64,000 nucleotides of DNA from Lytechinus pictus (GCF_037042905.1 NC_087252.1:3657501-3721500), one strand, 5' to 3'. Positions 10,701 to 21,242 are shown, counted from the stretch's first letter. Program-made: numbers and translations. Notes: generated by a model from the letters alone, not told the origin.

Positions 10701-13700
10701 TGGCACGTGCTTGGTAACGTAGTACACAGTGCAACAGACACTGAGATAGTACAGGGTGTAAAGTAATATAAACAAAGATAGAAAACAAGCACTGCAAAAT
10801 ACCGGTATTAACTTAACACTATCTCGGTATTTATATAGAAAAAACACCAGATAAGTGTTGAAAGGGCACAACATCGGCTTTAGGATAACACCAGATAGGC
10901 ATTTCAACAATACCAATCAGTGATAAACCAATATCGGTTTGACTCTTAACTTGTGTTGTTTCAACACTTCCCTGTTTTTTCCGATATAGATACCAGACTG
11001 GTGTTAAATTAACACCAGCGTTTTAGCGTTGTGGCTTTTCCTCATGATTCCAGTTAATCATAATAATGAAAAACCGCTTTTTTGTTATGTATTCTTCAGT
11101 CGTCGGCCTACAAATTGAACAGAATACCACCTTTGGTTTGATGTAAAGATATTTACGTGATATCATTTCCACAAATAAGAAAACCTATCCTTATCGACCA
11201 CATTCTTATTTCCTCTTCGTCTACATATAACTTTTTAATTGTGTCAACTTAAAAAATTGATTCTTTAACAGTTCATCTCATCATGTCAATTAAGTTTTGC
11301 TACACCAAGTTGATAAGACGTATTTATAATGAGTAAGCCATACTAGGCCGACTGGAAATAAGACGAACTGGTTGGTCAATCCTTTAGTAAACGAGCTGGT
11401 TAAAAGTAGGATTAAGTCACATGGGTTGAGACCAATGAGAGAGTAGAAGAAGGGTGTTTAGATAATGAGCAATTTACCAAGTCTTAATATCTCACCTGTT
11501 TCATCTTTGCTGCACTGAATGTTGGTGTAAGAATGTTCCTCACTTCCCTCCATCGCTGGCCTTCCAATATAGACACCATACTTCTTAGATCCTCGTAATT
11601 AGCTTGTGGTAGTTCCTAATGGGAAATGATTGAACCCATTAATTAAAATCCTCACTTAAAGTCCATAATTGATTGCGAATCAATAAATCCCCTTTTTTCT
11701 ACAGTATTATGACGACAGAAGGCAACTATCCATGCCCCCACCCCCTGTGTGAAATATACGACTATTCCTTTTCCTGAATTCTGAATAGTCACTTATAATT
11801 TAAGTGATGACAAGCCTCTCTTTTTGCCTAGGATTTCATTGTAGGTTCTACTGATTACCCCTTGTTTATTCCCTCCCTTGTGGTTCATTTATCACTTCAT
11901 CTTTCTTACTTGCGACGCGAGCTTTCTAGGAAATCAATATTATTAAAACAAAACATGAAAAGATTAAATATAATAAGTTTGTTTGGCAATAATAAATCGA
12001 AGCAAAGCTTGTAAAAAAACATTAGGCTAATATACCATTGGCACAAACTTAAGTATACAAGTATGTGAAACGCTACGAAACGGGATAAATGATCGTGACC
12101 AAAAAAAAAGAGAAAAAAGAAACGGGAGGAGAGAATGATAAGCAAAAATAAGAATGTATTTTAAAACTCTCCAGTGATTTTAAGTGTGTATGTTTTAAAA
12201 TAGTTTGGAAACTTACTGGTCTGCTGTGGAAGTTATTAAAGTTCTTCACAGTGATAAATCGCAGCATCTCAGGATCTCCAATGACGATGACAGGGGTGCG
12301 AAAAGAGAACAAACTGAGAGATAACAAGAAATTTAAAAGAAAAAGAATAGTAATAATAATGTTAACAATATAGTGATGTAGAGTGAAAAACGTTGCGTTA
12401 AATCGCAGCATCTCAGGATCTCCAATGACGATAACCGGGGTGCGAAAAGAGAACAAACTTAGAGATAACAAGAAATTTAAAAGAAAAAGAATAGTAATAA
12501 TAATGTTAACAATATAGTGAGGTAGAGTGAAAAACGTTGCGTTGAATGGCGTGTATAAAGGACTACGTCTTTCATGTAAATTTTTGGCTTTAGTTCAACC
12601 TCTTTAGATATAACTTTTACTCTCTTTTTGAGAAGGGGGGGGGTAGAGATCACAGATATGGCATATACAGGCCCTATAGGCCAAACATTCATCTTGGAAA
12701 AAAAATAATCATAGTACTTACCCATACACTCGTCCATGCCTTTTCTCCATGTTTATGAAAGCCTGAACAGCGCCCTGTTTACGGGGAAAATAGATGTGTT
12801 ATGGGGGTTAAAATATACACATTCAATATGTGTACTCCGTTATATATTTTTCATTGATGGCCGAGTGCAGCTGATGCTATTCTGGCATGATGATGCACCA
12901 GATGGCCATACGGAACTAGAATGTAGTCAAGTTTTACTATTAGTTGCTAATTGGAACACAGTGTGTTCCCAGTGTGTCGGCAGTGTGTTCAATGTGTGTT
13001 TGCAGTGCGTTTGCAGTGTGCTCACAGCGTGGTTCCAGCGTGTTCACGGTGTGTTTTCAGTGTGTTTATATTGTGTTCACAGTGCGTTCCCAGTGTGTTC
13101 ACTGTGTGTTCTCAGTGTGTTCAATGTGTGTTCCCCAGTGTGTTCAATGTGTGTTTGCCCTATGTTCGTAGTGTGTTCCCAGTGTGTTCACAGTGTGGAA
13201 CAATGTGAAAAGCAATATGAATTCATCTTTGCAATGTAAAAATACTCAAATTAAACACTTTGAATTTATTCGTTTACATATACCATCAACTCTTACACAT
13301 AGGCCTATTATCATAAATATGATATAATAACATGGCCTATATACTCACGTCAGCAAATACTTTTGCATTTGCCATGATGGGAGAGGGTGGCTCGTATGGG
13401 ATTCCTCTACGCTTCCAGTAAGTGTGTGCCCAGTAGTCATAGCTGAATATAAAAAAAATAGCGTTGAAATACATTATTTTCCTATTATTCCTTTCTTAGG
13501 GGAAACCCCGCCTTTTTCATCTATTCTAGTCATTGCGTAGTGTGGATATGATTGCATCGGCCAAAACTTCTGATATTAATATCATTTTTATCATTATTAT
13601 TAGTATCATTATCATCATCATTAGTAGTAGTAGTACTACTAATTTTGTGCAAAAAGCTACCAAGGGCTTTGCCCCAGACCCCACGCAGTAGGGTCTCTTC

Positions 13701-16668
13701 ATCTACAGGCCTAACATTCAAATGGCTCTATATAATGCCCCTCTGTAGGGACCCTTCCTACATTAAGCTTTTCGTTCAATCACTGGCGTACATGCGTGGG
13801 GGTCTTGGTTCCACACCCAAGGGGAAATAAAAGAAATTATAGGAGACAATGTAATGAAACGAATGGAAACAATGAAATGTGTTATTTGCTGAATATAATG
13901 GAAAAATCTATCACATAATTAGAATTTAATTTCAATTGACAATTAATTTTTCTTCCAGCTCGCTTTGCTCGCTGGCAACTTTTTACAAATTTTCCCATAT
14001 CGCTATGTTTTGCCCCCTCAGAATATTTGGTTCATTACGCAACTGGGTTGAATAAATATGTTGTGTAAAAGCTATATCCTGTATATACCCGCTATTAGAT
14101 TAAAAATAGCGGCAATCTGTGAGGTTTAAATGGCTTTGATATCAAGAAGTTCCGGGGGCTCCGCCCAGGACCCCAACCGCAAAGCACTACCGTATATGAG
14201 TATGGAAGGGTTGGGCCATGGCCCCAAAAAGTTCTGCAAACAAGAAAAAAAAGAGGAAAGAAAAGCAAAGGAAAAGTGTAGGACTATAATTTTATTCACT
14301 GAATATAATGTCAAAAAATATCTCAAAGTTAGATTCTCATGAAAATATGATTTTTTTTCTCGCTCGCTTCGCTCGCTCGGGATTTATATTCAGTAGCTTC
14401 TTAGCACATGCGCCATGTTTGTTTTTTTTACTCTTCACGCTACTGCCGCAACAAATCCTGTTCACAGTGGCGTACAGACCACAAAAAAAGGAATGGAAAG
14501 AGAAAAGATTGATATATATTCTCTGGATATCATGTCAAAATCTATCACAAAATTGAATTTTTGTATTAAAAATGTCAAAAAATTTGCTCGCTCGCTTCGC
14601 TCGCTCGCAACATTTTTTTCAAGATAAATTCTGCCCGATACGCAATATCTGGCTCTCTCAAATTCGTTGCCTCATTACACCATTACGCCTGTTCACTAGT
14701 ACGAGGTTACTATGCTATATGACCGGGAAATTTGTGGCTCTTGCCCCCCCCCCCCCCCTCTTGGCCACCGACCCCTGTTACCCCGCTGGTTGAAGTAGTA
14801 GTAGCAGCAGTAGTAATGTAGTATACTATGCAGTCTGGTTTTCTATCCCCTTTCCTTTCGAAGCCTCCATCACTTTCAAGCTCCAAGCTTAAGATGGAGG
14901 TCTCCCACATTTATATATATATATATGTTCAGTAATTAAAGAAAATGTATATATAGATATAATTTTCGCAGTACAGTTGATATTTTATAATGATTTATGT
15001 ACATTATTCATTATGTTTAAAAAAATATTTGCCTGTTATGTAATATTGAAAAAAAAATTATTATACTTGTATATACTTTGTTTTTGTTTTGAAATGTGGA
15101 AATAAAATAAATCAAATCAAATCATATTATCATAGGTCTACTATTGTTATCATTATCGTCGGCATCATTAGCTTTTATCATCGTTATAAGAGATTGCATT
15201 GACTAAAGTTACAAATTAGAGGATTTACTTAGATATCATTTTAATATTTTCATAATCATCATTAATATAATTATCATAATTTTTACTCCTTCATGATATA
15301 CTTGTTCATTGTTTGTTTTATCATTGTGACGCAACACTCGGACTCTCATACAAGAAATTAGGCCAAATATTTATGCAATGGAATGGGTCCATAACCGTAT
15401 GTTTGCATACGACTGAGGGGTGGGGAGGGGAAAGGGGGGGGCTCTCGTCTAGGGAAAACCGACGTGGGGGGTATTTAAGTTGATTCGCTACAAGTCATGA
15501 CACTGAGCTACTATTTTCAGTCACCGGCAGGATTTTATTCGCCTACATATTCGTTCATATTTGTATTTGCCCTTTGCTCTGCTCGGTAAACAAGGAACAA
15601 CACAGACGTGTGTGTCTAAATAAGGAGATGCCATACAGCTTGCGCTCATGCATTACAATTGAATTCTGAAATTATATTCACCATTGGTATGAGTCATGAC
15701 GGCAGATAGATCAAATATTGACTCAATTATGAAACTTGATATGATGTAAGAGCACGTTTATCCCTAACAAAATGTGAAATTTTCATCGTCCTAGCTGATA
15801 AGTTTCATTCATATATATACATATATATAGCTATGAACATTTGTTTATACTGCACAAGAGTCAACGTAAAAAACATTCGTAACCAGTGGTGTACAGATCG
15901 GGGAGGGGGTCTTGGGGCAAGCGCCGCCCCCCCCCCCACCCCCAATTGTTCATGTCTCAGCCAAAAAAGGAAAAGGAATGAGAGAATGGTAAAATATGAT
16001 GTTATTTTCTGAATATTATGTCAAATTCTATCACAAAATTGGATATATTCATATGAAAATATCTAGATTTTTGCTCGCTCGCTTCGCTCACTCGCAAATT
16101 TTAATGACGTTTGCCCGATACGCCCCCTCAAAATGTTAGGCTCATTACGCTACTGTTTGTAACATAATATCGCAATTGGTCTTACAATACCTAGATTGAA
16201 AACGGCAACTCCATAGTGCCTTCTTATTTTATTTGTTTTAATGGGTGAAAAAATTAGGAAAGGGGGAAGAAAAAGAGGAAGCGAAAGATAAAAGGCAAGA
16301 GCATTAAACGATAAATCTTGAACATGTACGTGTATATATTCTGAGAGGAAAAGAGTCTCCTGAAGATTCCCCGGCCCCCCCCCCCCCCCTGCCTCAAATT
16401 AATAGATCACGCCAATCAGCTAGATTCAAATAACTTAGTGTCCTAATTTATATGACAATTCTATGAAACGTGAAGAAATGACTAGCATGACTAGGTAGAG
16501 AATACCAAAATGTAAACGTTTGACTTTATGGTCAGTTTAATAAGAACTCTCAAACAAAGTTTATTAGAATCACCATACTTACAGTAAGAATAAAATGATT
16601 GCAACGATGGTGATCAGGACTAGGAACGAAGTGAACGACATCGTGGTTCCAAGTACATTCAACTCCAT
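541..16668 (-). CDS. Cytochrome P450, clan 3 (CYP3/CYP5-like), 3' end off window
   Basis: Membrane-anchored heme monooxygenase of the endoplasmic reticulum. Twelve exons in transcript order: 16583-16668, 13349-13442, 12722-12774, 12217-12313, 11496-11615, 10407-10495, 9918-10066, 9408-9550, 8432-8620, 1520-1740, 1231-1368, 541-703. All have GT/AG borders and compatible phases, giving 514 residues so far. The start at 16668 is chosen because a hydrophobic anchor follows at once. Hallmarks seen: YDYW and RRGIP after the anchor, C-helix WREVR (about residues 132-136), I-helix AGAETTTT (about 347-354), ETLR (404-407), and heme loop [10 protein letters not shown] with ligand Cys about 484. Sequence style is that of clan 3 ([12 protein letters not shown] before the I-helix). 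A final exon of some 20-40 codons is expected left of position 541; none was found in 1-540. The projected length is nearer thromboxane synthase than CYP3A. Substrate unknown. Confidence 0.93.
1138..1206 (-). repeat. tRNA-SINE head fragment
   Basis: Read on the minus strand it shows an A-box-like GTGGTCTAGTGG and a B-box-like GTGGGTTCCAAGCC about 45 bases apart. This is the same head as the full SINEs at 27080, 31005 and 62518. It lies 25 bp from the donor of P450 exon 11 and lacks the SINE body. Confidence 0.6.
1828..1951. mobile_element. hAT-type MITE, 124 bp, with perfect 8-bp TSD
   Basis: Terminal inverted repeats begin CAGTAGCGGACTGTGACCCGG-like on the left and end in the complement (CCGGGTCACGGTCCGCCACTG-like) on the right. 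They are flanked by the direct repeat CCTGGCGG at 1820-1827 and 1952-1959. CAGTG-type ends and an 8-bp duplication are hallmarks of hAT elements. The middle is a poly-C tract. Lies in P450 intron 9. Confidence 0.85.
1968..2155. repeat. Dispersed TTTGCTCCTGTGACAAT-type repeat
   Basis: Shares with 26304-26475 the order: TTTGCTYCTGTGACAAT, a GGGTTAGGG...AGGTTTAG core, GTATAGTGTTAAA, a TGGAATT stretch, then ATGTCATGG or a decayed version. The better copy at 26304 has inverted ends, so this is probably an old MITE. A short fragment is also present at about 28943-28976. Confidence 0.55.
2516..2830. repeat. 31-bp tandem array, left foldback arm (10 units)
   Basis: Ten units of 31 bp, each containing the 18-bp perfect palindrome CATTATTTATAAATAATG (or a one-base variant) followed by ATTATTTGTTTTT. 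It is the mirror of the array at 5585-5965. Confidence 0.9.
5585..5965. repeat. 31-bp tandem array, right foldback arm (12 units)
   Basis: Reverse-complement counterpart of 2516-2830, with twelve units instead of ten. Variant units (one TTCATTAATAA unit, several TTTGTAAATAA units) show the unit order is not a simple copy of the left arm. Confidence 0.88.
6414..8030. mobile_element. Second large inverted repeat, about 0.8-kb arms
   Basis: About 6414-7190 matches the reverse complement of about 7262-8030. Examples: ACGAGAGACGTGATTGGCTC against GAGCCAATCACGTCTCTCGT near the outer ends, and ATCATCCCCAACATGCGTAG against its complement near the centre. Divergence is visibly higher than in the first foldback (several mismatches per 100 bp, small indels). 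Weak similarity may extend outward to about 6215 and 8225. No clear target duplication was found. Arms contain a short acidic open stretch ([20 protein letters not shown] at about 6576) that could be a remnant of a transposase N-terminus. That is only a guess. Confidence 0.8.
8432..16668 (-). CDS. P450 exons 1-9: anchor through pre-I-helix region
   Basis: Exons 1-9 code for about residues 1-340. Exon 1 holds the N-terminal membrane helix. Exon 2 holds the RRGIP hinge, exons 3-4 the first beta strands ([15 protein letters not shown]), and exon 5 the C-helix with WREVR and the [11 protein letters not shown] stretch typical of CYP3-like enzymes. Exon 7 carries [14 protein letters not shown]. Exon 8 carries the proline-rich IPPLGRL segment. 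Exon 9 ends with LTDQEVFGQ just before the I-helix and contains an unusually acidic and histidine-rich stretch between DAQKE and the LGKRAPLT segment. Intron 1 (13443-16582) is the longest in this half. Confidence 0.9.
8621..9407. other. P450 intron 8, no gene
   Basis: AT-rich intron. 9160-9310 is a degenerate ATC/TCA-rich tract. No coding or structured element recognised otherwise. Confidence 0.6.
10790..11032. repeat. Short-palindrome-rich repeat in P450 intron 5
   Basis: Recurrent inverted motifs such as AACACCAGATAAGTGTTG and CTGGTGTTAAATTAACACCAG, plus several GATATNGGTTT/CCGATAT words. It looks like a decayed inverted-repeat element; I see no target duplication. Confidence 0.45.
12256..12543 (-). 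repeat. 144-bp tandem duplication covering part of P450 exon 4
   Basis: Copy 1 (12256-12399) holds the real acceptor and 5' two-thirds of exon 4 plus intron. Copy 2 (12400-12543), upstream in transcript direction, repeats the same acceptor and [18 protein letters not shown] codons almost exactly, then jumps to intron sequence. It lacks the exon's 3' end and donor, so it is a pseudo-exon. The reading frame is open across both copies because 144 is a multiple of 3. Confidence 0.9.
12955..13200. repeat. 10-bp minisatellite (CAGTGTGTTC-like)
   Basis: About 24 degenerate units of consensus CAGTGTGTTC in P450 intron 2. Because 10 is not a multiple of 3 and the unit lacks plus-strand stops, all three plus frames are open and encode Cys/Val/Ser-rich nonsense. 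No real gene is indicated. Confidence 0.85.
13781..14045. mobile_element. hAT-type MITE, CACTGGCGTACA family, copy 1
   Basis: Starts CACTGGCGTACATG followed by a G-rich stretch and ends CATTACGCAACTG. Imperfect flanks CGTTCAAT / GGTTGAAT (6 of 8). Shares with copies at 14465, 15884, 43781 and 60125: a G- or C-rich head, TATCACAAAAT-like middle, the GCTCGCTTTGCTCGC motif, and a CCCCCTCARAAT...CTCATTACGC tail. Confidence 0.75.
14140..14398. mobile_element. Same MITE family, end-truncated copy
   Basis: Contains the GGGGGCTCCGCCCAGGACCCC head, TGAATATAATGTCAAAAA middle and the CTCGCTCGCTTCGCTCGCTC motif, but lacks recognisable termini. Confidence 0.6.
14465..14687. mobile_element. hAT-type MITE of the CAGTGGCGTACAG family, perfect TSD
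   Basis: Starts CAGTGGCGTACAG, contains GCTCGCTCGCTTCGCTCGC and ends CATTACACCATTACG. The direct repeat CCTGTTCA flanks it at 14457-14464 and 14688-14695. Confidence 0.8.
14700..15125 (+). repeat. Possible LINE 3' tail
   Basis: AT-rich stretch ending GAAATAAAATAAATCAAATCAAATC, a short-repeat tail of the kind left by LINE retrotransposition (compare GATTTGATTTGATTT at 54097). No reverse-transcriptase codons are retained. Starts after a poly-C run and TAG-rich stretch. Confidence 0.35.
15884..16155. mobile_element. hAT-type MITE of the CAGTGGTGTACAG family
   Basis: Starts CAGTGGTGTACAGATCG, ends CTCATTACGCTACTG, contains GCTCGCTCGCTTCGCTCACTC. Flanks TTCGTAAC (15876-15883) and TTTGTAAC (16156-16163) agree at 7 of 8 positions, as expected for a slightly decayed 8-bp target duplication. 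Confidence 0.82.
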
Positions 16669-17039
16669 TTTCGACGTCGATTTCGAACGCAGTATAACAT
16701 ATAGTGTACAGCGAGAATATACACGAGTATATACACTGAGTCTGAGTAAGATAATAGGCGATTGGAAATATGATTTTCTATTCTGTTTGTCGAACCGAAC
16801 AATGGAGTTCAACCTGAAAAAAATTAGTCTTTGGATCAAAACCTATTTTCTGATGGCCCGGTCGGTTTGTTGAGGCATGTAAGTCAATGCTTGGGGCATT
16901 ATATAATTAGTTCTCGACAAAATGCCTTATATCTCTATGACGTGACTCCGCTATATAGATCCACAGCTCCTTAATGATGTTAATTACCATATCATGTGGA
17001 CTTTGAAAGCATATAGGCCTACTATACTGCAATATCCCT

Positions 17040-17058
17040 CTGCCTGCTTCTTTCTCTA

Positions 17059-17090
<32 letters not shown>

Positions 17091-17262
17091 CGTCATTTCT
17101 TCTTCACTCTTATCTTCTTCTTTCTTCCCATCTTCTTTCTTCTCTCCTTCTCTCTTCTCTTCTTATCTCTTCCCAGCATGTCTCTTCTTTTATTTTCTCT
17201 TTTCTTCTCTTCTCTTCTCATATCTTCTCTTGTCTTCACTTCCCTTCTCTTGTCTGCTATTC
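17040..17262. repeat. CT/TTCTC-rich polypyrimidine tract
   Basis: A (CT)n core at about 17058-17095 followed by about 160 bases of TTCTC/TCTTC-rich sequence. The ORFs on both strands here are low-complexity artefacts. Confidence 0.85.
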
Positions 17263-18500
17263 TAGATTTTAGACCTGTAGGAAACGGGACAATATTCATG
17301 TTTTGTAAATCATGAAAAGGATGGGTAGTTGGGTATCTTCCTATATTAAAAATGCGAGCGTGAAGCGCGAGCAGAAAATAGATATTCTGATCTGAAACTG
17401 GATAATTTAAGCACGTTTTAATTAAACAACAAGCTGCCTATATCAATAAACATGCGTGCGCCTGTTTTAGAGCTAGACCTAGAATCTGGACATTCTGTAC
17501 ACATTTTTTACTCATGAAGATCAATAAAGCCAGCTCGAAGCACGAGCTGAAAAAAATTATATTCCGATCTGAAAAAAAGGATAAATGTAAGCACTATTTT
17601 CAAGCACTGTGTAGGAAAATTGTGAAGTAGGTGTGGAGCACACTTTATTAATGATGCCAGCGCGAAGCGCTAGCCAAAATTTTTAATTATTTTTACCTAG
17701 TACCGGGACATTCTAATGACGTTTTGTCATTATATATGAAAAATGATGACTATATCCCTATTATTCCTAAGCGCGAGATGAATCTTGTCGATATTCCATT
17801 CTAAAAAAGGGCCAATTTAGTTATTAGAAATCCATGAAAATGTAATTTTCTTATTTAATAATCTAATATGCTTAATGAGAGCGTGGAATTTGACATTTTA
17901 AGCATTTCGGAGTTATGAATAGGACGCATTGCTTAGCTACGTTTTGACAATCACATCTAAAAAGGGATATTTTGAAAACTTTATGGAATACACGAAGACA
18001 ATAAGAACTTGGCAAATCAAATAATGTGACCGCGCAGCGTGAGCTGAAAATGTTGATATGTAGACCATAAAACGGACATTTTATAGAGCATTTGAAGAAA
18101 TCAATTTGTAAACAAAAAAATAATGAACGCACGATATCCGAGCTGGAAATTTTATTTTGAATATCGACTTCAAAACTTGATATTTTAAGCTCCATATGAG
18201 CCTATATTGAGCAATATATGAATCTCATCGAACAGGCAATGCGAGCGCGAAGTGCGGGCCAAAATTTTATATAGTGACATGAAAGATTTTTTTTAAGTCT
18301 TCCCCTCACCTCATTTTATTCACTCGTCTTCCTTCTCTTATTTTCCTCTTCCTTTTTTCTTCTATCTTCTCCCTTTTTTTCTCTTTCTCCCCCCCCCCCC
18401 TTTTTGTTTTGCTCCGCCAATTTTTTTCGGGGGGGCATTTAGGGGGCACACCGAATCTCAGGGGGGCACGTGCCCCCCTCCCCCCGTAGCTACGCCACTG
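17263..18500 (-). mobile_element. Copy of the CAGTGGCGTAGCTACG hAT-type element, one end missing
   Basis: Reverse-oriented relative of the element at 36855-38199. It ends at 18500 with CGTAGCTACGCCACTG and shares poly-G/C blocks and repeated modules with palindromic GCGCGAAGCGCGAGC-like cores (17350, 17540, 17660, 18030, 18245). The match to 37555-37620 (ACAAAATATGAATA... GTCCCG) begins near 17275. The left terminus could not be found, so no target duplication can be given. Confidence 0.7.
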
Positions 18501-18630
18501 CGTGCATAGGGTGCATAGGGTTATTATCCATTTTGATTGCTCCGTTTTTGCAAACTTTTATAAACCAAGGGGCGTTGCATGATTCAGGAGAGTGGGGCGA
18601 CAGCTCTAACCCCCCCCCCACCCCCGGGGA

Positions 18631-18950
18631 GGTGCCGTGGTGTAGTGGTTCAGTCGCTTGACTCTCAAACCAAGGGTCGAGGGTTCGAACCCCAGCCGGT
18701 GCTAATGCCCTTTGGCATGGCGTTTATTCACGTTTGTCATGCACTGTCCACTTATGTATTAAATGGATACCCGAGGATGTGAACGTCAATATTAGATGGC
18801 ATGTGTGCAGAGAATAATAAAAACATGTTGCCTTGCTAATCCTCAGGGAGTGGAGATGGTGCATGATTGTGTGCAGTGATGGATCATATGACCGGGGTAT
18901 CTACAATGTAATTATGCGCTTATATAAAGTATGAATCGCTATATTATAAA
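18631..18950 (+). repeat. tRNA-derived SINE
   Basis: Head GTGGTGTAGTGGTTCAGTCG (A box) and GAGGGTTCGAACCCC (B box), then TGCCCTTTGGCATGGCGTTTATTC, a body with TGACCGGGGTA, and a GCGCTTATATAAA-like tail. The ends of the tRNA-like head do not pair as an acceptor stem, so it is not a working tRNA gene. Closest relative here is 40043-40392. Confidence 0.8.
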
Positions 18951-18957
18951 TGTAACT

Positions 18958-19230
18958 TTTGACATTACTATTATTATCATTATTATTATTATCATTATTA
19001 TTTTCATTATTATTTTTAGTATTATTATTATCTGTATTATTATTTAATATCATTATCAGTATTGTTATTATCAATATCATTGCTATTTTATTTTTCGTTG
19101 AAAGTTTCATTGCTATCATATTCATATTTGTAGTTAGCCTACTAATATTATTGGTATTATTGATATTATCATTATAATCAACATCAACATCATCATCATC
19201 ATTATTATTATCATCATCATTATAATTATT
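18958..19230. repeat. ATT/ATC-rich microsatellite
   Basis: Degenerate trinucleotide tract (TTA/TCA). Probably grown from the tail of the preceding SINE. Both strands give spurious ORFs. Confidence 0.8.
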
Positions 19231-20120
19231 ATTGTCATTTTTTCGTACCTGAAAAAAAGGAGAAAATTTACAAGAACGAAGAAACAAGTTGGGAAGAAAA
19301 GACTTCGTCTTGTAACTCAATGTGACATTGTATTACTTCTCCTTGTCCGATCTTGATTAAATTTCCAGTGTGTTTGTTTATCTGATTATAATTCAGCTAT
19401 TCACATCATATTCTTTTCGGCCTTTAAAATGAACAGGTATCTACAACTCTTTTATTTTCCTGGCCTACTGTATCATGTGATTCATGTCTATGTGACAGTT
19501 TAAAGAAGAAACGTACAACAAGGTAAAAAAAAAATCAAATTTCTCACTCAGAGTGTAAAGATCCAGGTGAATTAAAGGTAATTTTTCTTCTATTACGTCA
19601 CTGTAAGGGGAAGCCCCTTAAGGGGAAGCCCCTTATCGTAATAAATAGAGATGACGTCATGCAGAGACCTCGGAAAAGCCTTATCGCATTTGTGAACACA
19701 AATAGTAGTCTACGAGCAAAGACTCGTACAAGCATGTAACATTTTGCTTTTCAATATGTTTAACAGATACACAAATATGCACTCCTAGTCTTTACAACAT
19801 ACTTTAAGAGGATAGATGCATGACACATCTTCGAGCCTGCAGCGATGGCTCTGTATCCCTGGAACAGCCATCACCTTGGTACTTAAAACATGTTTATAAA
19901 TTAAGACTATACACAGAGAAGGCTTTGGGAATACCCGTTAGGAATTCCCCAGCTCTGGAATAAGATCCCCAGCTTCTATCTTATGCATTTCAATTATACG
20001 CAGAGAGTATAGTATCATATCAGTTGTGGTTGCCAGTAAACCTAAACAGATATCACATATCTCCATCCATGCATGATCTCATATAGCAGTCCTATAGTGT
20101 TGTCAGATTGAGTTGGGACT
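19231..20120. other. Intergenic, no gene recognised
   Basis: Only the back-to-back palindromic AAGGGGAAGCCCCTT (twice, 19607-19636) stands out. It may hold the promoter of the plus-strand gene at 21243. Confidence 0.4.
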
Positions 20121-20219
20121 GTGATTCAGAATTCAATTGACACTACGGATCTTGACCTATACACCAAGGCAACAACAGGGCATGAACAATTAGGACTGCA
20201 AGAAATTGACACTGATTCC
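20120..20219 (+). other. Candidate 5' UTR exon of the Bcl-2-like gene
   Basis: Ends in a strong donor (GATTCC then GTAAGTATACG). No start codon lies in frame with a long ORF, so it would be untranslated. Its start is unknown. The link to the 21208 acceptor is inference from strand, distance and site quality. Confidence 0.4.
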
Positions 20220-20799
20220 GTAAGTATACGTTAGTATTTTTGTCTAACAACATATTTCCGCGGTTGTGGTCTGAAGAGCGGATCAGCGCAAAGTCGAGGC
20301 AGAGCCAAATTATCGTTTGTTTGAAAAAATTAAAAACAAAAATCCACCCTAATAGTATATAGGACTAGACCTACTGACGGGACTAGTCTGCATGATCGTT
20401 CTTGTTATATGATGGGGTGTCCAAATTTCGCGGACTTTTCAAAAAAAATTCTTCAGGCTTAAATTTGTTCACAAAATATTCACAATTTGTACGGTATCAA
20501 CTTTGAACACAGCGGAACAACATCTTGCATTATTTACTAGGACTGTAGACCCGATTTGTGTGAGACAGAAGGTGTTGGTCCATTTGCTTTATTACAATGT
20601 CCCCATATTAATGTATTTAATAGTGGTGTCAATTTTGTCATATATACCGTACTCTCATAGCACAAAGATCATTTTAAAAAGAATCAGAATTAGGTCTAGA
20701 TATAATGTCAATGATACTATAGAAAATACAGTCATAATTGTGATAATGAGAGATATAATCCAAATGATGATGAATTTATGAGAAGTGTAATAATATGAT

Positions 20800-21066
20800 G
20801 ACAATATAATGATAATATAACGATAATAATGATGATAGGGTAGCATTGATCAGTTATAATGGTAGTGCATGGTGATGATAATGATGACGATAATGATGAT
20901 GATAATGATGATGGTGGTGATGATGATGATGGTGATGATGCTGCTGTTTGGTGATGGTGGAAATTGTGGTGATGATGATTATGATGATGATGATCATCAA
21001 CATCATGGTGATGATGATGATAGTGGTGGTGATGATGATGAAGGTGATGATATGGTGATAATGACA
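20800..21066. repeat. GAT microsatellite
   Basis: Long degenerate (GAT)n/(ATC)n tract in the intron upstream of the Bcl-2-like coding exon 1. ORFs on both strands (Met/Asp-rich, His-rich) are repeat translations. Confidence 0.9.
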
Positions 21067-21242
21067 TGGTTTTGATTCCCTCTTGGTTCCCCAAAATGAT
21101 TATTTTATTGAAAAATATAATTTATGTCAGCTATCCTCATTATTGTACTTGTTGCTTATATCCAATCATCTCCAGTTTCATTCCATTATTTTTTATTATT
21201 ATTCCAGAAACAGCCTTCATCGGAGCAGGATCATATTCCAAC

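Noticed and set aside
12736-13239. 167-residue Cys-rich ORF on plus strand
   Set aside because: Translation of a 10-bp minisatellite that is open in all three frames and overlaps P450 exon 3 antisense.
16994-17299. Ser/Leu-rich ORF and its basic mirror ORF
   Set aside because: CT-rich low-complexity tract, no splice or start context.
18631-18705. Possible tRNA gene with A and B boxes
   Set aside because: The ends cannot form an acceptor stem and the same head is followed by a common SINE body.
20120-20219. Coding first exon for the 21243 gene
   Set aside because: The frame open to the donor has a stop upstream and no ATG, so it is more likely untranslated.
20732-21094. His-rich ORF on minus strand
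   Set aside because: Translation of the GAT/ATC microsatellite.
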